This document shows positions 55,449 through 64,000 of a stretch of 64,000 nt of DNA, in pieces; the first letter of the stretch is position 1; every line of letters starts with the position of its first letter. The translations under genes and the position numbers were made by a program. Under the pieces are notes generated by a model. The model ran no database searches and was not told the DNA's origin. It saw only the letters and a program-made list of their open reading frames with translations. Origin of the DNA: Gigantopelta aegis (Eukaryota > Mollusca > Gastropoda > Neomphalida > Peltospiridae); contig NC_054706.1 of assembly GCF_016097555.1 (NCBI RefSeq), positions 47,493,070-47,557,069 of the forward strand. Direction: 5' to 3'.

Positions 55449-55650
55449 GCTGATCCTTATTTGACCAAAAACACAACAACGGCTGGTTTATTCATGTTAA
55501 ACTCCGAGTATATTCCATCCTTTTCAACACGGAAATATTCCTCTAACCTCGGCAAAAACTACCAGGAAGTGACTTGAGAACAAACGTGGCAGGAGATAGA
55601 ACACTATTGTTGATTGGTTGATTTCAGAAAACTATCAAATCATGATGCGT
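55449..55650 (-). promoter_or_regulatory. Likely 5' UTR/promoter of the RICH-type gene
   Basis: The sequence just upstream of the start codon holds CAGGAAGTG at 55563-55571, an ETS-type core, and no clear TATA box. Position is the main argument. The transcription start cannot be placed from sequence alone. Confidence 0.3.
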
Positions 55651-56205
55651 GTAACATATTGGCAACAGGTGCTCGTTAAGGGATGAATTCGATCGATTGC
55701 CGGTTAGATCGTACTCGGGTCCACTACTGGGTTTTTTTACTAATTCGTGCCAAAGTCGGTTTGTATCTGACTTAGTGGTCCCTAAAAATAAACTTTTAAA
55801 AAAGTAATACGTTTTATGCAATAAATATACATTTCATTTAGTTCATTTTCGAACACATACACACACAGCTAATAGTTTTAAATATATATACATCTTTCGA
55901 ATACACCCTAATCAACTATTTTTATTTCTGTTGCCCCATAATAATCATAACATGAGTCAAAGGCGATGTTGTTGTCAACCTCCTCCCCCAATGTGGGTGG
56001 CCCCTATAAAATCATGGCTACGCCAGTGATGTGACATGTATCTACGAGAATTCTCACTACACTGGCATATTGTTCACGTTCTTATGTTTTGAAGACTACC
56101 CGTGCGTATTTTTTTATTATTATTTATATTGCATGGTTTCATATAATAAATGTACATATACATGTATAATTAACGACAAAACAATATAAAATTAAGTTAA
56201 ATTGT
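55651..56205. other. Intergenic, nothing recognised
   Basis: AT-rich region between the two divergently oriented genes. Confidence 0.45.
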
Positions 56206-56209
56206 TAAG

Positions 56210-56455
56210 CAACACTATCAAATCCAAATACGGGGGGGTGGTGGTCAATGGGGGTAATTTTCCTTCTGTAGGCGTGTAGGCGGGGGATCGAGCCACCCCC
56301 CACCGCTCAATCAAATGTTCTCTTTTTTTCAATATATTTTCAATGGGAGCATGACTTGACACCCCTATAAATTTCGCCCGCCTCAGTCTAGACCCCCATG
56401 CTAAAATTTGCCCCTCCACACCTCGACACCGCCCCAGGGGCAAAATAAGGTGGCC
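56210..56455. repeat. Possible G/C-run-bounded repeat
   Basis: ACGGGGGGGTGGTGGTC at the left, CCACCCCCCACCGC in the middle and CCGCCCCAGGGGC at the right give a loosely inverted layout. No second copy seen. Confidence 0.25.
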
Positions 56456-56459
56456 TTAA

Positions 56460-56579
56460 AGACACGCACGCACGTATGCAAACACACGCACACATGCCCG
56501 CATGCACACACACACACACACGCGCGCGCGTGCACACACGCACGCACACGACCAGATCTGTACGAATTTTGTTATGTCC

Positions 56580-56650
<71 letters not shown>
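56460..56650. repeat. CA/CG-rich simple repeat and (TA)n
   Basis: Degenerate (CA)n/(CG)n at 56460-56545, then about 32 TA units at 56584-56648, the longest (TA)n tract in the window. Confidence 0.93.
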
Positions 56651-56651
<1 letters not shown>

Positions 56652-56956
56652 GCTTGTGCCTCCCTCTAGAAGCTGTTATCCACTAACTGGAGGTGTACAC
56701 AGCTGCGTACCTGCGTATATGGAAGCTAGGCCCCTGCTAAAGTAAAACAAATTATAAAATATATAGGTTAGCAGTTTAATTATAAAATAGATGCTAAGTT
56801 CCACAAAGCGATAACTGTGTAAACATGTAAAGTAGGTATTCCTATGCCAATGGAACAATTCTGAGAGTGATTAGTAGGCTAACATCGGTACTAAATTTTA
56901 CTGTACAGTGATCACGTGATTTTACGTCGACACAATGCATAGATATACGTGAAATT

Positions 56957-57038
56957 GGGGCGAGGCGTAGCTCAGTGTTAAAGCGCTCGCTTGATGCGCA
57001 GTCGGTTTGGGATCGATCCTCGTTAGTGGGCCTATTAA
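56957..57038 (+). repeat. SINE head fragment (tRNA-like)
   Basis: A-box TAGCTCAGTGTTAAAG and B-box GGGATCGATCC in the type-A/B head, then the element stops before the core. Confidence 0.75.
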
Positions 57039-57079
57039 TTAGTAATCAATGTAGAATGTCCCCCCCCCCCCCCCAACAA

Positions 57080-57800
57080 AAAAAAGAAAGAATGGTTTTG
57101 GCTTTGATGATAAATAATGAATTAAATAATCAGCGTTATTTATAGTTCAAACATTTGCAGTTAACAGTGTTGTTTATTGGACTACGTTATTTATGGTACG
57201 AATTTACTTGATGCAAACTGTTTGAGGTACTTAAACTGGACTGACCTAGGTTATTACTTGTTGTATTCATTTATGAAATTGTATAGCTTTATATAACAAA
57301 TTTTAAAGTTACAAAATATAAATAGAATAATAATTTTAGTTGAAAGATGAATAGTTTACTTGCATGAACATCGGTTCAATCAAGCATTACTCCAGATGGC
57401 TCCAATCGAATACGCTGTTCACTGTCGCCGAGTCAAGGCTGTGCAGAAGCAACAAGTGTGATGTGGTAACGTTTAACATGTGTATGTTTTTTTTTCTATT
57501 TGTTTAATTCCAAGTGAACTGTTTACTTGGTTTGTCTTCTATTACGGGCTATGTAGTTCATTATTCTGTGCTATTAAACTATTTGCTTTGCATTTTGCCA
57601 ATATCATAATATGATGGCAGCTTGAATATTGTGAATGCGACGAATTGCCGAAAATGCTACGAATCTCACTACTGTGACTACACATTTACTCATATATTTA
57701 TTTAAAGAAGTACCCGTCTTCATTTTAGTGGGTTTTTTCTTTCTTTCTTTCCTTTTTCTTTTTGTCAACAATTCCAGGTTAGCTTTATGTAAAAATAAAA
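57080..57800. other. Intergenic, no gene seen
   Basis: AT-rich. A 5' non-coding exon of the MFSD6-like gene could lie here, but nothing identifies one. Confidence 0.4.
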
Positions 57801-57804
57801 TGAA

Positions 57805-57950
57805 AACGAAGGATCCTACAGACAGGGCAGCACATACCATAGCCTTTGATATACCATATTGTGGTTCAATGGCAGGAACGAGAAATAGCCTAATGGGTCC
57901 ACAGACGGGTATTGATTCCAGACAGACTGCGCATCAGGGGAATTATGAAT
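57805..57950 (-). repeat. SINE core and head fragment
   Basis: GATCCTACAGACAGGGCAGC, GCCTTTGATATACCATATTG and GGTATTGATTCCAGACAGAC in minus orientation. The tail is missing. Confidence 0.75.
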
Positions 57951-59345
57951 GTCCCTAACTGCTTTATGCTTCCAACTGCGTTTAGTTTGTTTTCTCATGC
58001 ACAGTTCGTGCAATCAACATCTGATTTGTTGTCATTTGCTTGTCGTTCATTTGTGAGGTTTTTCTTCACAGATTGATGTAACTCTAAGGTCACATTTATT
58101 AAACTTAGGTAAAACTTCCATTAAAATTATGAAATAAGTGGCAGGTCATGGTTGTTGTCCGGTACAAATTTGTCATTTGTCAAGCTTTGACAGTGACTGT
58201 CAGTAATTTAATCTTAGCAGTCATTTTGTCTGACACAAAATAAAGTATTTTTGCTTAAGAAGTTCAATGCAGTATGTTATAAAGTGCATATTTAAATTAG
58301 TCTTTTGACTTATATCATGCACATGCTTGTGGAATTGTTGCTAGAACACCATGTTTGTCCGGAAAAATGATGTTTCCCATGTCTATTAATAAACCCGAGC
58401 AAAGCTGATTATCCAATGTGTTACAAATGGCTCAAACAATCAACACATCTTTTAACACAAAACTGTGCATCTAAACTGGGTAGCGATCATTATATACATT
58501 GGCCAATTCAATAGATAGTGTGAAATGTGCATGCTCCGGATTAGCTGTCTATATTTATCAACAGTATCTTAGCTTATGTTGCGATTCTGACAAATGTCAA
58601 TTAAGCAATTAAAATTAAATATAAACATATAATATTGGTTTTAAAATAACTAAAATACAAATTATTTAAATATGTTTATATGGTTGTTATTTTTCTGTTG
58701 TAACGTATATTTAACCACATTAAGTTTTCAAGTTGGCTAATTGTGGAAAGATATCAACTGTATTTCATTTCCAAATTAAATTACAGCATGTCAGAAAGTC
58801 TGTTGAAACGTGAACATGTTTGATTATGAACAAAATGCCCCACCCCCAATCTATGTGCTTATAAATTGCATTATTTTATCCACAATTGATTGTAGTTGTT
58901 ATTTTTCAGTTTTAATACTTTTTGATATATATATTTTACAGTGAACAAAAAACAACACACAAGCCCTAATCTTGCTGGCAAAAATATATTTTTTTTCCCA
59001 CCAAAACTCGGTTCAAATCACCAAGTTATTAGTGGCAGTGAGATTTCAAAGTCGCCGTAATATAGTGGAACTAATCTGATTTCAAAAACAAAATCACACA
59101 ACAAATGTCCAGATCCCAAGTTGTACACAGGTCACGTTTAACACCTTGTCAGTGTATGTTTTTATTTTAGCACCAGACTAGATCGTCGCATGTCATGCCG
59201 TTTGCTGTGGCTAGCCAAGTGTTGTTATTTCTTGGCCACATTTATTTCAGTAATGCCAGAAAATACTAATTATTACTTCCATTTTACATAATGACACAAT
59301 AATATAAAATTAATTATTAACTAGTACTTAATAATACTGCGTTTA
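57951..59345. other. Intergenic, no gene seen
   Basis: AT-rich DNA with no recognised coding sequence or repeat. Confidence 0.45.
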
Positions 59346-59351
59346 TTACCA

Positions 59352-59634
59352 GAGGGAGCGGGATGTAGCCCAGTGGTAAAGCACTCGATTGATGCACGGT
59401 CAGTTTGGGATCGATCCCCGTTGGTGGGCTTATTGGGCTATTTCGCGTTCCAGCCTATGCACCATGACTGGTATATCAAAGGCTGTGCTATGTGCTGTCC
59501 TGTCTGTGAGATGGTGCATATAAAAAATCCCTTGTTACTAATGGAAGAATGTAGTGGATTTCCTCTCTAAGACTATATGTCAAAATTATCGAATGTTTGA
59601 CATCCAATAGCCGATGATTAATAAATCAATGGGC
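59352..59634 (+). repeat. SINE type B, tail-truncated
   Basis: A well-kept head (GGGATGTAGCCCAGTGGTAA, TTGGGATCGATCCCCGTTGG), core and B tail that stops at ATTAATAAATCAATG. Confidence 0.93.
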
Positions 59635-59927
59635 TCAATTTGGCCCATGGGTGTAATGTTTTGAATGGGTTTCACTGCATAGTGAAAAGTAGATCTACAG
59701 GTATAATACATGGTTAATAAAGGACAATAGTAACATTATTTCGACATTTAGTTATTTTTGATAGGCTCAAATTGATTGACATAGGTTATTTTCACAGGCA
59801 CCACAATTGTTTATTTTTTTTAATTCAGACCTGCGTTTTTGTGCCTAAGTAGTATTATGACTTGTGTGTGTATATATATATATATATATATAATATAATT
59901 ATATATTATTTTATTTTTAATTTTCAG

Positions 59928-60030
59928 ATTTTCTCAGCTATGTAAACAACACATCTGTATCTTGATCCGGACTGACCAGAAGAAAGAAACCTGTTGTGGC
60001 AATACTCTCTGTAATCAAAACGATTCCAAC
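59928..60030 (+). other. 5' UTR part of the MFSD6-like coding exon, with splice acceptor
   Basis: A T-rich tract ending TTTAATTTTCAG (to 59927) is a good 3' splice site. The exon then has a minimal out-of-frame ATG TAA at 59940 before the main start. The main frame is open back to the acceptor, so a coding upstream exon is possible. Confidence 0.6.
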
Positions 60031-61944
60031 ATGGAAACAGTAAATATATCACGGTCTATATTAATATGCAATGTCTTCCAGTTCTTCTTTGCATCATCCA
60101 AAGCCTGCCTTTTACCGTTTTTGACTCTGTTCTTCCGTTTGATGGGACTCAATGCCGTGGAGACAGGAATTATCATAGCTGCCAAAACACTTACGGGATT
60201 TGTGTGGGCTCCCATTTGGGCTCGTTGTGCAATAGCTTACAATAAACGAAGAATTGTATTGATATTTTCTCTGATGGTCATGGCAGCGACCTATTTTACC
60301 ATGACTATCGTTTACAGTCATGTTTCAAACAATCAGTTTTCTTGCAACAAAAGTTTTCACAGTGGAGACGGTGTGTTAGGTACTACAGTAAATAAGTCTG
60401 GTGGAAACAATAGTTATGGCACAAACAGTGTCACAATGTCTAGTAAAATCCAACCTACCGGTACCTTTATCACCATGCCAGTGACTAACGAAACCATTTA
60501 CAATACTGCACAAGCAGTAAGTAACATATCAAAATTATCTACAACTTCCATTCCTACAAGCTCGCTAATGCCAACAAGTCCTTTTCAACAATCAAAGCTT
60601 AAAAAGTTATTTTCGATTGTTTCTCAACTTAATTTATCTAGGGAAGATAAGCAGGAGATATTGAAAAGCTTTCAGTCTTATAAAGAAGGCAAAATGAGTT
60701 TAAAAGACGTGATAAACATGGTTGGTCGATTCCTTCCTAAAAGCAGGCTGCACACCAGAGACATCAGTGGAATTTGGAATGACTTACAAACAGGGCTAAA
60801 TGAAGAAGAAGAAGACCATCTAAAACGTTCTGAGATGAACTCACTTCAGAAGCGATTCTACCTGGGTTCGTGGTCGGACGTCAAGGACCGGGTGAAGAAG
60901 CTGATGAACGGACTGAAGGAGAAGGAACTGGAACTGTTTCTCATTGTCCTGCTGCTCGTGGTCCTTGGGGAATTCCTCAGTTGTCCCGTGGAGAAGGTCG
61001 CCGATGACGCGTGGTTCGACTTCTTGGACCGCATTGACGACCTAGAGAAATACGGCAAACAGAGGCTGTCGGGATCCATGGCCTTCATCCTGATTCCAGT
61101 CATCATAACCCTGGTGGTGGACTACACTGACTGCATTCTGCCATACAACATCCACCACTTCTTGATCCACATCTACCTGTTTATTGCCTTTATCGTTGTC
61201 ACCATGATCGTGGCCATCTTCTACCCTATTCCCAGCGTGGACAAGCAGAAGTATTCCAGCAAGTTTGGCCAGGGCATGAGGATCGTCTGCTGCGACTGCA
61301 GTAGTGTTCTCTATGTCCTCACTCTCCTGCTGCTGGGAATGGTGTACGCATCTTTCAACAACTTCCTCTTCTGGTTGATCCAAGATCTGGGCGGGAAGGA
61401 GGTCACGATGGGTCTGTGCGTGACGATCGCAACGTTGGCGGAAATCCCCATGCTTCTCTTCAGCGGGAAGATGATCAGGAAGCTGGGCAATGCTGGTGTC
61501 ATCTCCATCTCTCTGGTGGCCATGGCTCTGCGCATGCTCTACTACTCCTTCCTGTGGAACCCGTGGGTGGTGATTCCCATTGAGCTGATGCATGCGTTCA
61601 CTCACACGGCTATGTGGTATGCTGTCCTCAGCTTCGACGATTACAACGTGGGACCTGCTGTCGACCGAAGCATCCGTTCCATATTGTCATCCATTTACTT
61701 TGGCATCGGCTTTTCGGTGGGTAGTGTCGTTTCGGGGGTTGTTTGGCACATCTTTGGTAGCTCCGTTCTGTACTGGTCAGCCAGTGTCCTGTGTGCTGTT
61801 TGGAGCTTTCTGTTTTTCGTCATCCAGAAGTGTCTTCCGAAGAAAGAAAGAATAAGATACATCCGGCTTCTTCCTGGCGAAGATGGAATGGACTCTGGTG
61901 GTGATGATGAAGACTGGCTGGAGATGGCGCTGAAAGAACAGTAG
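60031..61944 (+). CDS. MFSD6: MFSD6-like major facilitator superfamily membrane protein
   Basis: A multi-pass transporter-fold protein of the MFSD6 group; substrate unknown for most members. 637 residues from the first in-frame ATG (METVNISRSILICN). Twelve hydrophobic helices are visible: about 8-34 (with KACLLPFLTLFFRLMG), 40-66, 73-96, then a long Ser/Thr/Asn-rich and charged loop 97-297 with N-glycosylation sequons (NKSG, NETI), and helices at 299-320, 346-365, 374-400, 424-450, 459-482, 487-508, 510-533, 551-577 and 578-600. The LLPFLTLFF-LMGL and GIIIAAK-WAPIWA blocks, the large first loop and PVEKVADDA fit the family (recalled). The C-tail is acidic. Coding sequence is in one exon. Base composition changes near 60845: AT-rich codons before, GC-rich after. 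No clear AATAAA signal was seen in the next 500 bases. Confidence 0.83.
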   Translation: METVNISRSILICNVFQFFFASSKACLLPFLTLFFRLMGLNAVETGIIIAAKTLTGFVWAPIWARCAIAYNKRRIVLIFSLMVMAATYFTMTIVYSHVSNNQFSCNKSFHSGDGVLGTTVNKSGGNNSYGTNSVTMSSKIQPTGTFITMPVTNETIYNTAQAVSNISKLSTTSIPTSSLMPTSPFQQSKLKKLFSIVSQLNLSREDKQEILKSFQSYKEGKMSLKDVINMVGRFLPKSRLHTRDISGIWNDLQTGLNEEEEDHLKRSEMNSLQKRFYLGSWSDVKDRVKKLMNGLKEKELELFLIVLLLVVLGEFLSCPVEKVADDAWFDFLDRIDDLEKYGKQRLSGSMAFILIPVIITLVVDYTDCILPYNIHHFLIHIYLFIAFIVVTMIVAIFYPIPSVDKQKYSSKFGQGMRIVCCDCSSVLYVLTLLLLGMVYASFNNFLFWLIQDLGGKEVTMGLCVTIATLAEIPMLLFSGKMIRKLGNAGVISISLVAMALRMLYYSFLWNPWVVIPIELMHAFTHTAMWYAVLSFDDYNVGPAVDRSIRSILSSIYFGIGFSVGSVVSGVVWHIFGSSVLYWSASVLCAVWSFLFFVIQKCLPKKERIRYIRLLPGEDGMDSGGDDEDWLEMALKEQ

Positions 61945-62428
61945 TGTTAAAAGAACAGTAGCGTCAGTACATGACTGTGTGAAGCTCGTCTTTTATTTCC
62001 ATGTTGGATGCATGATGAACTCTGTTTAAGCAGCGTTCTCATTACGCTATTTGTCACTCGGACTTGTTTGCATGCAATTCATCGTAGCAACTCGAATCGT
62101 GTGTGTATAAGACTAATGTCGTACCAGTTTAGATGGTCTCTCACAGTACGATTTGATCGATGTGACAAGTCGTTGCAACTAATTGCATAATGAGAACGCC
62201 CCTTTACAAACTTTTGAAGTCTGGTTAAGTTTAAAAAAACTCGTACACTGGCTTGAATGTCTAGCTTTCCTTTTAATAACAGTGCTTGTATGACTGAATA
62301 CTACACAGAGTTTATTTAATAGGTTTCAATGTATACACATCAAGTGGCATAGCTAGGTTTTGAGGAGCACAAAGTACTGGGTACTGTGTTGTATTAGATG
62401 GCACCAACGTAGTAAAAATAAGTTTCTT
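61945..62428 (+). other. 3' UTR and downstream sequence
   Basis: Contains an inverted-repeat-like pair (CATTACGCTATTTGTCACTC at 62040 and ATTGCATAATGAGAACGCC at 62182). No coding sequence or obvious polyadenylation signal. Confidence 0.4.
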
Positions 62429-62430
62429 TA

Positions 62431-62802
62431 AAGGGACAGACCCTAGTTTCAACCCGTAAATATTAACACTAAGTTTAGTTAATCTACAAACCTGCAACAC
62501 ATTTGGATAAAGTTAAATTCAATGAAACATTAATCTATGACTTTGAAATGGTGAAATTCCCTCTAAAATAGACTAAAACTCGACTCCATAAATGTTACTT
62601 CTCAGACACACGTGCGTTTTTAGAAATATGAGAAAGGTATTTTGTGATGTTAAAAACACCAGGATGACCAAAAACACTTTGTATGTATGGAAATTGATAA
62701 TCTAAACTATAAAATCGAAGTAAAGTATGATTTCAATTAGCAAAAAACGGCTATAATAGTAACAAATATGCCTTAGTGTTTAAAAACTAGGGTATGTCCC
62801 TT
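62431..62802. mobile_element. MITE with AAGGGACA inverted ends, complete
   Basis: 372 bp. Ends AAGGGACAGACCCTAGTTT and, reverse complemented, AAGGGACATACCCTAGTTT (18 of 19). Flanked by TA at 62429-62430 and 62803-62804, as for Tc1/mariner-type MITEs. Its right half also occurs at 5416-5570. Confidence 0.9.
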
Positions 62803-62948
62803 TAACCATTAGTAAATTGTTTTTAGAGACTAGATACTGTGTGGCAAGATCATTCAAAACCATGTTATGGATGGTTACCAAGTTGATTGTTGATATTTTT
62901 TAAAGTAAAAAATTTAATTACTGATCCATATGAAGAAATTATTATTTT

Positions 62949-63215
62949 TATTTTATTAGCAGTATAGTACCCAGTCATAATAATGATGGTAGGGTAAATT
63001 TTGTGAGGTAGATGATAAATACAAAATTTGTTCATTTTCATTTTATTAGCAGAATATAGTTCCCTTCTAATGATGGCAGGGTAAATTTTGTGAGGTAGGT
63101 GATAAATACCAAATTTGTTTATTTTCATTTTATTAGCAGAATATAGTTCCCTTCTAATGATGGCAGGGTAAATTTTGTGAGATAGGTGATTAATACCAAA
63201 TTTGTTCATTTATCT
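62949..63215. repeat. ~88-bp tandem repeat, three copies
   Basis: Units starting TTTTATTAGCAG at about 62951, 63041 and 63128 share GGCAGGGTAAATTTTGTGAG. Confidence 0.93.
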
Positions 63216-63288
63216 AGTCATTGAATTTTATTCTGGCTATTTTATATTTACTACAGTCATCGGGTCTAGCTCTGGGTCAGCAGAAAAT

Positions 63289-64000
63289 TTCACCAAATTA
63301 TCAATCATACTTCAAAAACTGCAGAAACCCATTTATTTTCCAACAAACCATAACTTATTTCATGAAATTATTTCACCAAATTATCAATCCTACTTCAAAA
63401 ACTGCAGAAACCCAGTTATTTTCCAACAAACCATAACTTATTTCATGAAATTATTTCACCAAGTTATCAATCCTACTTCAAAAACTGCAGAAACCCGGTT
63501 ATTTTCCAACAAACCATAACTTATTTCATGAAATTATTTCACCAAGTTATCAATCCTACTTCAAAAACTGCAGAAACCCATTTATTTTCCAACAAACCAT
63601 AACTTATTTCATGAAATTATTTCACCAAGTTATCAATCCTACTTCAAAAACTGCAGAAACCCGGTTATTTTCCAACAAACCATAACTTATTTCATGAAAT
63701 TATTTCACCAAATTATCAATCCTACTTCAAAAACTGCAGAAACCCGGTTATTTTCCAACAAACCATAACTTATTTCATGAAATTATTTCACCAAGTTATC
63801 AATCCTACTTCAAGAACTGCAGAAACCCGGTTATTTTCCAACAAACCATAACTTATTTCATGAAATTATTTCACCAAGTCATCAATCCTACTTCAAAAAC
63901 TGCAGAAACCCGGTTATTTTCCAACAAACCATAACTTATTTCATGAAATTATTTCACCAAATCATCAATCATACTCCAAAAACTGCAGAAACCCAGTTAT
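63289..64000. repeat. 83-bp minisatellite, at least 8.5 copies, runs off the window
   Basis: Units repeat every 83 bases from 63291 (63374, 63457, 63540 and so on). The array is preceded by GTCTAGCTCTGGGTCAGCAG, the reverse-orientation counterpart of the edge beside the 1-658 array, and the unit itself aligns with that array's unit. Confidence 0.96.

Noticed and set aside
56957-57038. tRNA gene
   Set aside because: A-box and B-box are present, but no cloverleaf with paired acceptor stem could be drawn; it matches SINE heads elsewhere in the window.
59962-60030. Start of the MFSD6-like protein at 59962
   Set aside because: The codon there is TTG. The first in-frame ATG is at 60031; an upstream coding exon remains possible.
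61042-61605. 187-codon open frame on the minus strand
   Set aside because: Lies wholly antisense to the MFSD6-like coding sequence; its His/Asp-rich product is what the opposite strand of GC-ending codons gives.

Overview
This 64-kb window is nuclear DNA of an animal, most likely a mollusc. It is AT-rich, has GT-AG introns tens of kilobases long, and is crowded with tRNA-headed SINEs, TIR mini-elements (MITEs), Tc1-like transposons, minisatellites and (TA)n tracts. The SINE types and the ~150-bp satellite at 49 kb look molluscan to me. That is recall, not a search result, and I cannot name the species.

Two host genes can be supported. The first is on the minus strand and fills most of the window: the 5' part of a RICH-type Rho GTPase-activating protein (ARHGAP17/ARHGAP44 family). 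Its start exon is at 55378-55448 and exons 2-7 are at 9397-9538, 7235-7311, 5165-5276, 3563-3639, 2806-2926 and 765-833. Together they encode about 223 residues of N-terminal BAR domain, with matching splice phases at every junction. The RhoGAP domain lies beyond the left edge. Intron 1 is about 45.8 kb and holds most of the repeats. The second gene is on the plus strand at 60031-61944: a 637-residue, 12-helix MFSD6-like membrane protein coded in one exon.

Layout: 1-660, 85-bp minisatellite in intron 7; 0.7-9.5 kb, BAR exons 7 to 2, with a 1.0-kb TIR element beside exon 6 and an exon-2-derived tandem array (8.2-9.4 kb); 9.5-55.4 kb, intron 1, with more than 35 SINE copies, three broken Tc1 transposons (36.9, 38.9 and 50.6 kb), several nested MITEs and minisatellites; 55.4-59.9 kb, intergenic; 60-61.9 kb, MFSD6-like gene; 62.4-64 kb, a MITE and two tandem arrays. 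The last array is a reverse-oriented relative of the one at the left edge.

The best candidates for something undescribed are: the array in intron 2 built from repeated copies of the exon 2 3' end plus its splice donor; the paired, diverged minisatellite elements at both window ends; the mix-and-match SINE heads and tails; and nested insertions whose order can be read from target duplications. I found no CRISPR array, operon, prokaryotic gene, LTR element or viral fossil.
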